Positions 42,891 through 50,618 of a stretch of 64,000 nucleotides of DNA are shown piece after piece (the first letter of the stretch is position 1; the number at the start of each line of letters is the position of its first letter). The stretch is from Sulfobacillus thermosulfidooxidans DSM 9293. GTDB taxonomy: Bacteria; Bacillota; Sulfobacillia; Sulfobacillales; Sulfobacillaceae. The notes under the pieces were generated by a model. The model was not told the DNA's origin. It saw nothing but the letters and a program-made list of their open reading frames with translations, and did not search any database. The stretch spans positions 1,969,819-2,033,818 of the forward strand of contig NZ_FWWY01000001.1 of the NCBI RefSeq assembly GCF_900176145.1, given 5' to 3'. A program made the position numbers and the translations under genes.

Positions 42891-44702
42891 TTAGTGAGTT
42901 AAGGCTTCAATATCTTGCGTCAAGTTTGCCACATCAGGACTTCCCAATCCCGTAACTCGGTTATATCCTAACTGATCATAGTAGAACCAGTTGTTTCCTT
43001 TGGTAATCGCGTGAAAAGCTGGATATAAAGTGTTTTCAGGGCTTTGGAAGACGGCATAGAAAAGAGGGTTAGCGAATCCAATTTGGGCATGTAGTGCGCT
43101 GTCCATTACGGCAACAATCCCTGCCCATTGTGGAGACGCAAAGGATGTTCCACCTGCTCCATTTATCCACCCTTCGCCATAAGGTGTTCCAGGACTTGTG
43201 TCATAGACGGCATACCCTGTAAAGGGATCGGCGTTAAGAGCGACATCTGGTACATTGCGTCCTACCGTGTCGGGGAATAAGGGTCCGTATTGATAAAAGG
43301 GACGACGGAAAACATCGGATGTTCCCCCGCCTGATCCTATGGGGAAAACGGCTTGAAAGAATTGGGCCTCGGTAGTGTATCCGAAATTCGCGTAATACGG
43401 CAATAAGTAGGACCAACCCCACCCGTGCTCTGTTCGCATGGGAATGGAACCGCCAGGAATGGGCACTTGGCCATTAATGGGCAAGGTGGTCCCACCGGCT
43501 GCCGTAATATAAGGTGACGAGGCTGGAAAATCCACTGAAGGGGCACTGATAATCGGATAGCCGTCATAAGCCCCATAATCTCCTGATGCGCAGAACAAGG
43601 ATTGTCCTTGGGCAGCCCCTTCCATAAAGATATTGTTTATAGAAAAATCATACGCCGGAGTAGCCAATAATTCGTCCTCACCCCAACTGCAGGACATGAT
43701 TTGTGCCTGGTCCTGGCTGACCACGGCATTGAAGAGATCATAAAATCCTTGCGAGGTGTTCGGGGCTTCATAGACTAAGATATTAGCCCGAGGAGCCAAA
43801 GAGCCCGAGCGTTCCACATCCAATGTGGTTTCGATTCTTCCAGAACCTGGACCACTATCCCCAGATGGAAATCCTCCATCAACCGGCACAATGTTTACGG
43901 TCGCTTGCCCCCGGTTAATGTGATAGTACTTCCAAAAATACTGTGCGTCGGATAGCTGGAATGTGGCCAAAGTGGCAATAGCAATTGTCTCGTGTTGCCC
44001 CAGTGCTTTCTTTTGATAGAGTGGGGTGATCTGATACGCTTGAGCAATTTGTTGGGGGCTGTATCCTTCTGGGGTAGTGGTCGAAGTCTGGGACGAGGAT
44101 GAGTGAGTCAGATTAGAAATGGTGCTGAGTGCAGGATGAAATGCATGATAAGTGGTCAGTCCAATGAACCCCGCGATAACATTGGCCACATTAGCGGGCA
44201 AACTGGGGTCTTGAGTATTTGCTGCAAAGACTTGCTTGCCATGGCGGTAGCGCATCATCTGCACATGCAAAGCTTGTTCGATTTGGCCATAGGTTCCACG
44301 AAACGTTAAGGTATTGTGATTGGAAGAAACAGACTGCAAAGCTATGCCAAACTGCGCAAAATATTGTGTGACTTGGTGGATTTGATTCGTTGTGGGTCCA
44401 AATTCTTGGGTGAACTGGGCTGGGCTCAGAAAATGGCGATAATTTGGAGACGAGGGTGAATAGAGAGTTCGAATGAAGTTTTTGAGTTGATTGACATGTT
44501 GCCAATTAAGGGCTACCTCAAAGGTTGTCGTGACCGAAGATGACACTGGTCCTTGTAGAGTCGATTGTTGCAGGAGCTGATGAGCAACATTGTGATGCAT
44601 TACCGAGAGAGTCGGCTTAGACGCGGCAAGGGTTGTGGATGCAAAGAGTAAAACGCTTGCCATAGTCGCTGAAGACAGCATCAAGATTTGGCGTTGTCTC
44701 AT
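42891..44702 (-). CDS. Secreted sedolisin/kumamolisin-type acid protease (S53)
   Basis: A 603-residue secreted proenzyme. A signal peptide (about residues 1-27), the pro-kumamolisin activation domain (about 50-180) and a linker precede the S53 domain. Catalytic residues: E291 and D295 in IETTLDVERSG, D375 in CASGDYGAYD and S520 in GGTSFASPQWAG. The terminal VTGLGSPDV is the calcium-binding region. Such peptidases act at low pH, which fits an acidophile. An ATG with AGGAGG (near 44711) is well placed. Confidence 0.94.
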   Translation of the reverse strand: MRQRQILMLSSATMASVLLFASTTLAASKPTLSVMHHNVAHQLLQQSTLQGPVSSSVTTTFEVALNWQHVNQLKNFIRTLYSPSSPNYRHFLSPAQFTQEFGPTTNQIHQVTQYFAQFGIALQSVSSNHNTLTFRGTYGQIEQALHVQMMRYRHGKQVFAANTQDPSLPANVANVIAGFIGLTTYHAFHPALSTISNLTHSSSSQTSTTTPEGYSPQQIAQAYQITPLYQKKALGQHETIAIATLATFQLSDAQYFWKYYHINRGQATVNIVPVDGGFPSGDSGPGSGRIETTLDVERSGSLAPRANILVYEAPNTSQGFYDLFNAVVSQDQAQIMSCSWGEDELLATPAYDFSINNIFMEGAAQGQSLFCASGDYGAYDGYPIISAPSVDFPASSPYITAAGGTTLPINGQVPIPGGSIPMRTEHGWGWSYLLPYYANFGYTTEAQFFQAVFPIGSGGGTSDVFRRPFYQYGPLFPDTVGRNVPDVALNADPFTGYAVYDTSPGTPYGEGWINGAGGTSFASPQWAGIVAVMDSALHAQIGFANPLFYAVFQSPENTLYPAFHAITKGNNWFYYDQLGYNRVTGLGSPDVANLTQDIEALTH

Positions 44703-44923
44703 GACGAAACCTCCTATCTGAATTGTTCGACGCCGATATCGTGTTATAGAGTTAAAAAGACCGCGAGTTAATAGGGTTTGCCATGCTATCTGAATTCTCA
44801 GTTCGAAGTTCCAATAGGAAGAATTCGTAGTTGGCAGTCATATTCCTTTAGTCCCTACGAATTTTCGTCCGACATTCTCCGACGGATTTTGCGCAATAAA
44901 GAATCTATTCACAGATATGGCGG

Positions 44924-45127
44924 TTACTGGCGCGACTTGGGAGGTTTGGGTTTTCTCAGTGGAGATAAGGTGCCTAAGGCGATAAATGTTCCGATAACAA
45001 GAAAGAGGATGCCTAAGCCCATAATCTTGGCGCGGAATGGGAAAATAGCGGTGGAGATGGTGCCAAATCCTAAAATGCCAAAGACGCTACCTAAGGTAAA
45101 CCGAATGATGGCGAGCCATCGTTTCAT
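44924..45127 (-). CDS. Small two-helix membrane protein
   Basis: A 67-residue protein with two hydrophobic segments (about residues 5-27 and 33-55) and a basic Pro/Lys-rich tail. GAGGAAG lies about 12 nt before the ATG. Plus-strand open frames over the same bases lack any support. No family is recognised. Confidence 0.5.
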   Translation of the reverse strand: MKRWLAIIRFTLGSVFGILGFGTISTAIFPFRAKIMGLGILFLVIGTFIALGTLSPLRKPKPPKSRQ

Positions 45128-45432
45128 TATTTTATCGCTTCCTCATGATACGGTTATTTAATGGCCATGCCGATTTTCGCATGAGTTTCTAAAAATCATG
45201 GTATCACAATAGGGTGTTTCACAGTATACCTCGAATGCAAGACGTGCGCTTTTCCCTTCGTTGGCTAGCTGGAGAGTACGTTAAGTGCTAGATGGTCTTA
45301 GGTTTTTTTGCGGAGCGATTCCTTCGCCATTGCAATAGGGGTATTCCCGTCGAATTGGTAAAATAGAAGAAAGGATGTTGAGATGACGGTAAGACGACTA
45401 CCTGATTCATATGTGATGAAAGGCAGGAACCA
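45128..45432. other. 305-bp intergenic region
   Basis: No gene or clear structure. A T7 run at about 45303-45309 and purine-rich stretches near 45370 are present. GAAAGGCAGG just before 45433 is the next gene's ribosome site. Confidence 0.35.
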
Positions 45433-46389
45433 ATGAAAATGTTCGCTATGGTTATTGATCGCTACGGTCCGCCAGAGGTGTTGCATGGAGCATCGATTAA
45501 GGTAACATCTCTAGGACCTTTTGATGTGCTTATCAAGAATTATGCAACGTCTGTAAACCCTGTCGACTGGAAAGTGCGGCAAGGATTTTTGCAAGCCAGA
45601 CTGTCACTTAAATTTCCCGCTATCCTAGGATGGGACGCGGCAGGGGTCATCGAACAGGTCGGTGCTGGCGTAAGCCGTTTTCAGGTTGGCGACAAAGTAT
45701 TTACCCGCCCAGCCATAGACAGACCCGGAACCTACGCGGAGTATGTTGTAGTCAATGAAAATCTGGTGGCGGAAAAGCCAACATCTTTAAACTTTCTTGA
45801 GGCGGCGTGTGTTCCGCTAGCGGGCCTGACGGCATGGGAAGCCCTAGTGGAACACGCCCATATCCGTTCTGGGCAACGTATCTTGATTCACGGGGGTGCA
45901 GGAGGTGTTGGAGGTTTTGCTATCCAATTAGCCAAGGCCATGGGACTATATGTGTTGACCACGACCCGAAAGGTTAATACCGAGTATGTGACAGCTTTAG
46001 GTGCGGATGATGTGATTGATTATGAGTCACAAGCGTTTGAACGAGTTGTTGAGGATGTTGATGTAGTCCTGGATACTATCGGGGGAACCGTTCAAGAAAA
46101 AAGTTTTGGTGTGCTAAGACCGGGCGGTATTCTGGTGTCGATTGCGCAACCGCCAGATCAAAAGCAAGCCGAAGAGCATCACGTAAAAGCGGTCTGGTTC
46201 TTTCTCGAACCCGATGGGAAGAAATTGCAAGCGCTTGGCCAACTATTTGCCGAAGGCAAGATGAAACCGACGGTCGGGAATGTTTTTGCATTACGTGACA
46301 TTCAAGCTGCCCATGTATTAAGTCAAAGTGGGCATAGCGTGGGTAAAATAGGCATTGTGATTGATCCGGAAATGGCCTATCAACACTAA
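45433..46389 (+). CDS. Zinc-free MDR family NADPH oxidoreductase
   Basis: A 318-residue medium-chain dehydrogenase of the quinone oxidoreductase type. YGPPEVLHGASIKVTSLGPFDVLIK and ATSVNPVDWKVRQG begin the catalytic domain, FPAILGWDAAGVIEQVG follows, and LIHGGAGGVGGFAIQLAKAMG (about residues 147-168) is the nucleotide-binding loop. Zinc ligands are missing. Substrate unknown. GAAAGGCAGG precedes the ATG. Confidence 0.88.
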   Translation: MKMFAMVIDRYGPPEVLHGASIKVTSLGPFDVLIKNYATSVNPVDWKVRQGFLQARLSLKFPAILGWDAAGVIEQVGAGVSRFQVGDKVFTRPAIDRPGTYAEYVVVNENLVAEKPTSLNFLEAACVPLAGLTAWEALVEHAHIRSGQRILIHGGAGGVGGFAIQLAKAMGLYVLTTTRKVNTEYVTALGADDVIDYESQAFERVVEDVDVVLDTIGGTVQEKSFGVLRPGGILVSIAQPPDQKQAEEHHVKAVWFFLEPDGKKLQALGQLFAEGKMKPTVGNVFALRDIQAAHVLSQSGHSVGKIGIVIDPEMAYQH

Positions 46390-46439
46390 CCCGTCATCAG
46401 GTAATGATCCGTCATCACGCAGTAAAAAAAGGAGTCATT

Positions 46440-47147
46440 ATGGCTGTCATTGGACGCGCTTCCACTGTGATTGTCTATCGCCACACATTAAACGGCTATG
46501 AAGTGCTCATGACAAAGCGCTCTAGCCACGTGACATCTTTTCCCGGGTATTGGGTCTTTCCTGGAGGTAAAGAAAGTGCGGAAGATCGTTTGATTGCAGC
46601 CACTCTTCACAAAGCCGTCCAAATGGACTTATTTATTGATCAAGAGGAATTTCAACAATCCATGGGCGACTATTTTCTAAAATCGATCGGTGTGATTCCT
46701 ACACAAGAGAAGCCAAAGAGCTTTCAGTCCTTAGAATGGCTGAGCCTGTTAGTGACAGGACTCAGGGAGTTGTGGGAAGAAACCGGATTGGCATATAGTC
46801 TTCCTTGGCTGACGGACGGTGTTCGACATGCCGTTCAATCTGCGTTGTTAGAAGGTGAATCACTCCATCAATTGATGGCCCGATATCATTATGGCCTAGA
46901 CGTTCAAGCATTCACCGCCATTGGACGGATTACCACACCCAATTTTGGCGAACAGGTGAGACGGTTTGATACGGCGTTCTTTTTAGCACGGGATCTGCAT
47001 CAATCTCCCAGGCTCACGGCTTCTGAGGTGACTCAAGTTGAGTGGGTTGGTCCCCAAGCCGCATTAACACGGTTCAATGGCTTATTAGCCATTCCAACTC
47101 GGTACATTTTGATGCAATTGGCACAAAGGTGGAGAGGCGAATCGTGA
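46440..47147 (+). CDS. Nudix hydrolase with a split Nudix box
   Basis: A 235-residue pyrophosphohydrolase. FPGYWVFPGGKES begins the box at about residues 34-46, and RELWEETGL resumes it near residue 105, so about 60 residues are inserted inside it. That layout recalls the NUDT19/NUDT8 CoA- and acyl-CoA-active branch. AAAAAAGGAG precedes the ATG at 46440. It overlaps the following gene by four nt, so a shared role is likely. Confidence 0.85.
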   Translation: MAVIGRASTVIVYRHTLNGYEVLMTKRSSHVTSFPGYWVFPGGKESAEDRLIAATLHKAVQMDLFIDQEEFQQSMGDYFLKSIGVIPTQEKPKSFQSLEWLSLLVTGLRELWEETGLAYSLPWLTDGVRHAVQSALLEGESLHQLMARYHYGLDVQAFTAIGRITTPNFGEQVRRFDTAFFLARDLHQSPRLTASEVTQVEWVGPQAALTRFNGLLAIPTRYILMQLAQRWRGES

Positions 47148-47974
47148 ACACCACACTGATTTTAGTGGCAGAAGGTGTCTGGCAAACTCCTGTAGCCTCC
47201 AAGACGTTGCCGCCGTACGACCACACCCATTGTTATTGGATAGACACCGGTCAAGGTTTTATCTTAATAGACACGGGAGATGGGGTATTAGGTACCCAAC
47301 AGCTTTACGAAGCCTATGTGGCTTTAGGGAAGCCACCTATGCAGGCTGTGATAATGACTCATGGACATCATGACCATGTCGGCGGGGCAAATTGGGCTTA
47401 TGATCAGTGGCGGACTCCTATCTGGCTGAATTTTAAGGATTGGGAGCTTTTGCCCGAGGTTTTGCAATCTGCTTCTTACTGGCAAGATCTTGGGACCATA
47501 CGTTCTAAAGAATTCTGGGGGATGGAACTCATTGATGCCCCTGGACATACTCCTGGACAAATCAACCTGTTTTTACCGAAACATCGGCTTTTATTTGCTG
47601 GAGATAACCTGTTAGGCAATAGTACGAGTGTCATTACACCGCCCTATGGACACCTGCGCACGTATTTGCGAACTCTTGATCGGTTAGAACAATATGACGC
47701 GCAAGTCGTGCTTCCAGCCCATGGTGATGTCATCACCAATCCAGCGCGTTATATCACACTGTACCGCCGTCACCGCGCAGAACGTCTAGCCCAAATTCGG
47801 CATGCTTTAAAGGCTGGCCCATTATCTGCCCAGGAACTGGCTCAAGAACTCTATCCAGGAACTTTACAAATTTTGGGAGAACGAATGATTTTGTCTCATT
47901 TGCAATATCTTGTGGAAGAGCAAGAAATCATCTTATTAGAAGATGGGATCCACTATCGCCTTATTGCACCCTAA
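47144..47974 (+). CDS. MBL-fold metallohydrolase
   Basis: A 276-residue metallo-beta-lactamase-fold enzyme. THGHHDHVGG gives the HxHxDH zinc motif (about residues 70-75), LIDAPGHTPGQINL the third His region, FAGDNLL the bridging Asp and VLPAHGD the last His. The C-terminal part is helical, like LACTB2-type proteins. The GTG at 47144 overlaps the Nudix stop (GTGA). The long open frame before it is an alternative reading of the Nudix gene. Confidence 0.87.
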   Translation: MNTTLILVAEGVWQTPVASKTLPPYDHTHCYWIDTGQGFILIDTGDGVLGTQQLYEAYVALGKPPMQAVIMTHGHHDHVGGANWAYDQWRTPIWLNFKDWELLPEVLQSASYWQDLGTIRSKEFWGMELIDAPGHTPGQINLFLPKHRLLFAGDNLLGNSTSVITPPYGHLRTYLRTLDRLEQYDAQVVLPAHGDVITNPARYITLYRRHRAERLAQIRHALKAGPLSAQELAQELYPGTLQILGERMILSHLQYLVEEQEIILLEDGIHYRLIAP

Positions 47975-48382
47975 ATTTCTTTCAGCAGGGTTCTCTATGG
48001 ACTTGACCTATAAATATTGCACCAAGACTCACTCCTATTGAACCGCAGGTTTCAGAAAAACCATTTTACGACGATACCAGCTTTCTTCTACCAAATTTCT
48101 ACCAACGTTATGGTAATATATGGGAATTATCACGAATAGGAAAAAGAGAGCCATTTGCTATTAGTAAATGCTTTCGTCAAGAAAAATGTTCGTGATGACT
48201 TGTTGTCCAAAATTTACCATAGTGCTACAATAAATTTGTTATGTTTTAAATAGTCTAATTTACAAGAAATATCAGGTATGAAGCTCAAAGTCCCGCGGTT
48301 AAATGTCAAGAACCGATCAGCTTAGGACAACGACGAACAGGGCCAGGGCAACATAAACCTGCCTAAAAGGAGGTGGTAGATA
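47975..48382. other. 408-bp leader and control region before the IS and cox genes
   Basis: No gene. It holds the promoter at 48203-48231 and inverted arms ATCACGAA (48129-48136) and TTCGTGAT (48189-48196). From there a probable untranslated leader runs to a strong AAAAGGAGGTGG ribosome site at 48367-48378. A short hairpin CGGTT/AACCG occurs in the leader near 48297-48316. Confidence 0.55.
48203..48231 (+). promoter_or_regulatory. Promoter upstream of the interrupted cox operon
   Basis: TTGTCC (48203-48208) is followed by exactly 17 nt and TACAAT (48226-48231), a good vegetative promoter. The motif AAAATGTTCGTGAT (48183-48196), also found before the lipoate operon, ends 6 nt upstream of the -35. 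Confidence 0.6.
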
Positions 48383-48406
48383 ATGGCAAATCAGTTGTCA
48401 ATCCCT
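48383..48406 (+). pseudogene. Start of a gene cut off by the IS element
   Basis: AAAAGGAGGTGG is followed by ATG GCA AAT CAG TTG TCA, a start encoding MANQLS, immediately before the left end of the transposase gene. No continuation of this reading is seen right of the IS, where coxS begins with its own start. It suggests an open reading frame, promoter-proximal to coxS, that lost its body when the element inserted. The boundary and identity are unknown. Confidence 0.35.
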
Positions 48407-49641
48407 TTAGTGCGGCATCAACTTCCTTTCGTCGTAGATTTGGCCCCGGGTCAGCATCCCGTAGACCACGCCGACCAACTTGCGTGCCGTCAAGACCAAC
48501 GCCCGCTTATGTGCGTGGTGCGTGGCTTCGTGGTACTTCTTCTCGTAAAAGGTTTTGAACTGCGGGTCCCGCACCCGGACCCTCTCCGCCGCTTCGATGA
48601 AGTAGTACCGCAAATAGACGTTCCCCGTCCGCGTCAGCGGACGGATGTCGGCATCAAAATTCCCCGATTGATGCGGGCGCCAGGTCAGCCCCGCATATTT
48701 GGCCAAGGCATTTTCCGACGGAAATCGTTCGATGGGACCGATTTCGGCCAAGAGGCCCGCGCCATAGACCGGACCAATCCCCGGAATCGTGGTCAGGGTT
48801 TGGCGAAACGCCTGCATGTCACGGGCAATCACTTTGTCCAGCGCCTGTTGTTGATGTTCCAAGGCCCGGATGGTGTCCAAATGCAGGACCAAGCTTTGGT
48901 GCCGCGCGTCCTGCTCGTCCGGATGCAACCGAAAGGCGCGCCGCGCCAAGCGGTGCAAGGTCTGCGCAATGTCATCGGGCGCTTTCAGCCGTTGGCGACC
49001 GGCCGCCGCGATTTCCGCCACCAGATCCGCCAGCGGGATGGCTGCCAGCGTATCGGGCGTGTAGCGTTCCAACACGGTTTGCGACGCTACCCCAAAGACG
49101 TTCGAGAAAAACGGCTCCTCCGTATGGGCATACTGCCCCCAGACACAAACAATTGCACCAACGCGCGATTTTTTTCTTGGGTGATGAGGTGGCTCAGCTG
49201 CCGACGATGGCGGGTCAAGACCTGCAACGCCGCATAGCGCGGATCCGGCGGGGTCCAGGGCGTGACGCGCCCAAACCGCATGACATCCGCAATCAGGGCG
49301 GCATCCGCTCGGTCGGTTTTGCCCCGATCCACATAGGTCTCTCGGAATTTCTGGACGACTTTCGGATTGAGGACGTACCAGGTGGGTTGCCACCGCTGCA
49401 AGTCGGGGGTTTGCGTCAGCCATTCCATCAGCGGCACATGGTACACGGACGTGGCCTCGACGCCAATGGCCAGCCGCGCGTACGGCGCGGCGTGGGGGTG
49501 CAGCCAGGCGACGAATTGCTCGGCCCCCGCCTGATCGTTGGGGACGGTCGTCCGCGCGACGACCTGGCCATCCGCCGCCATCGCGCAGACGACGTGAGCC
49601 CCGAGACTGGTGTCAATACCGACGTACAACACGCTATCCAT
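48407..49641 (-). pseudogene. IS110-family transposase with a frameshift
   Basis: The N-terminal frame (from 49641) starts MDSVLYVGIDTSLGAHVVCA with the RuvC-like DEDD residues (D10; E63 in GVEATSVYH; KTDRADAALIADV later). The C-terminal frame holds the transposase 20 domain, with TTIPGIGPVYGAGLLAEIG. The frames meet at GTGTCTGG (49139-49146): LFV of the first continues as WGQYAH of the second if one base is missing. The full protein would be about 411 residues. It appears inactive unless the base is a sequencing error. Confidence 0.8.
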
Positions 49642-49985
49642 GGGATTTCACCTCCCTTCGCGGAGGAATGCATCGGGAACGGGATTTCGCCGACGCGCCG
49701 ACGCCTTCGCCGCAACCTCGCTTATAAGCCGTCATCGCCACCCGCGGTGTGCGATAGACCGGTGCCACGGGGGGAGCGGCATCCCGCGCGTTAACTGTGA
49801 CGAAGCGGCGTCGCCGACTCACAGACTTTCGAAGCCGTCAATCCGGCAGGAGGAATGCAGTCTTGAATCGTCCCGATCTTCTTCGAGCATCGCCGACGAA
49901 ACCCGATCTGGCAAGCCTGATCATCCCGAATGCCGATTGCTGCTGGCCGCGAGGCAGGCCTCAAGATAAAGCCTCAGGGTAGCAG
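49642..49985 (-). ncRNA. Candidate IS110 bridge-RNA region
   Basis: IS110-type elements carry, upstream of the recombinase, a noncoding end that produces a guide (bridge) RNA in described cases. Here about 340 bases without a supported gene lie upstream of the transposase. They contain self-complementary stretches, such as GAGGC...GCCTC near 49950, and a direct repeat GGAGGAATGCA (49662-49672 and 49849-49859). The assignment is by position and family only. Confidence 0.35.
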
Positions 49986-50017
49986 AATCAATTTCTTTAT
50001 ACGAGGAGGAGAGTCCT

Positions 50018-50539
50018 ATGGCATCTGAGCGATTTCCTGTGACTCTCACGATAAATGGCCAAAAGATTGTTCGAGATGTCGAGCCTCGAACACTTTTGGT
50101 TCATTTTTTGCGAGATGATCTAGATTTGACCGGGACCCATGTGGGGTGTGACACGTCCCAGTGTGGTACCTGCACGATTCTATTGAATAATCGGGCCGTC
50201 AAATCTTGTACCATTTTAGCTGTCCAAGCCGATGGTGCTGAGATTGTCACCGTGGAAGGATTGGAACAAGACAACTTACATCCCGTTCAACAAGCGTTTT
50301 GGGAAAAACATGGATTACAGTGTGGGTTTTGTACACCTGGAGCCATGATGCTGGCCGCTTATTTACTTAACCAAGCAGAACCGTTAACGGACGAATCCAT
50401 TCGTCATCAACTGGATGGGCTACTCTGCCGCTGCACAGGGTATGAAAATATTGTACGGGCCATCAAACGTGCCAAAGAGATTATCGACGAGCACGACGAA
50501 GAGCGATCCCAAGAGACTGCTCAAAGTACTCGGGGCTAA
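50018..50539 (+). CDS. coxS: Molybdenum hydroxylase small subunit, 2Fe-2S (form II CO dehydrogenase-like)
   Basis: A 173-residue iron-sulfur subunit. Plant-type cluster ligands are C44, C49, C52 and C64 (GCDTSQCGTCTILLNNRAVKSC region); the second cluster uses C102, C105, C137 and C139 (CGFC...CRC). It passes electrons from the molybdenum site to FAD. AGGAGGAG precedes the ATG. First intact gene of the cox operon. Confidence 0.93.
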   Translation: MASERFPVTLTINGQKIVRDVEPRTLLVHFLRDDLDLTGTHVGCDTSQCGTCTILLNNRAVKSCTILAVQADGAEIVTVEGLEQDNLHPVQQAFWEKHGLQCGFCTPGAMMLAAYLLNQAEPLTDESIRHQLDGLLCRCTGYENIVRAIKRAKEIIDEHDEERSQETAQSTRG

Positions 50540-50618
50540 GAACAGACACGTCATAATTTCCAAATACGACGATTGCCTTCTGTCTTCTGTCTTGAATGAT
50601 GAAAAAGAGGTGACTGAA

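Larger units (their letters stand above)
48407..49985 (-). mobile_element. IS110-family insertion sequence (approximate bounds)
   Basis: The DEDD-transposase gene (48407-49641) and the GC-rich stretch to about 49985 differ sharply from the surrounding AT-richer DNA. No terminal inverted repeats or target duplication are visible, as expected for IS110. The real ends are unclear: the left one is within about 20 nt of 48400 and the right one before the coxS ribosome site at 50003-50010. Confidence 0.7.

Noticed and set aside
49169-49175. A7 slippery sequence in the transposase as a programmed frameshift site
   Set aside because: The first frame keeps the conserved QEKNRALVQLF after the A-run, so the frame break lies later, at 49139-49146, and is best explained by one missing base.
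48383-49237. 284-codon plus-strand frame across the IS
   Set aside because: It is an antisense reading of the transposase in GC-rich DNA; only its first codons resemble a real start.
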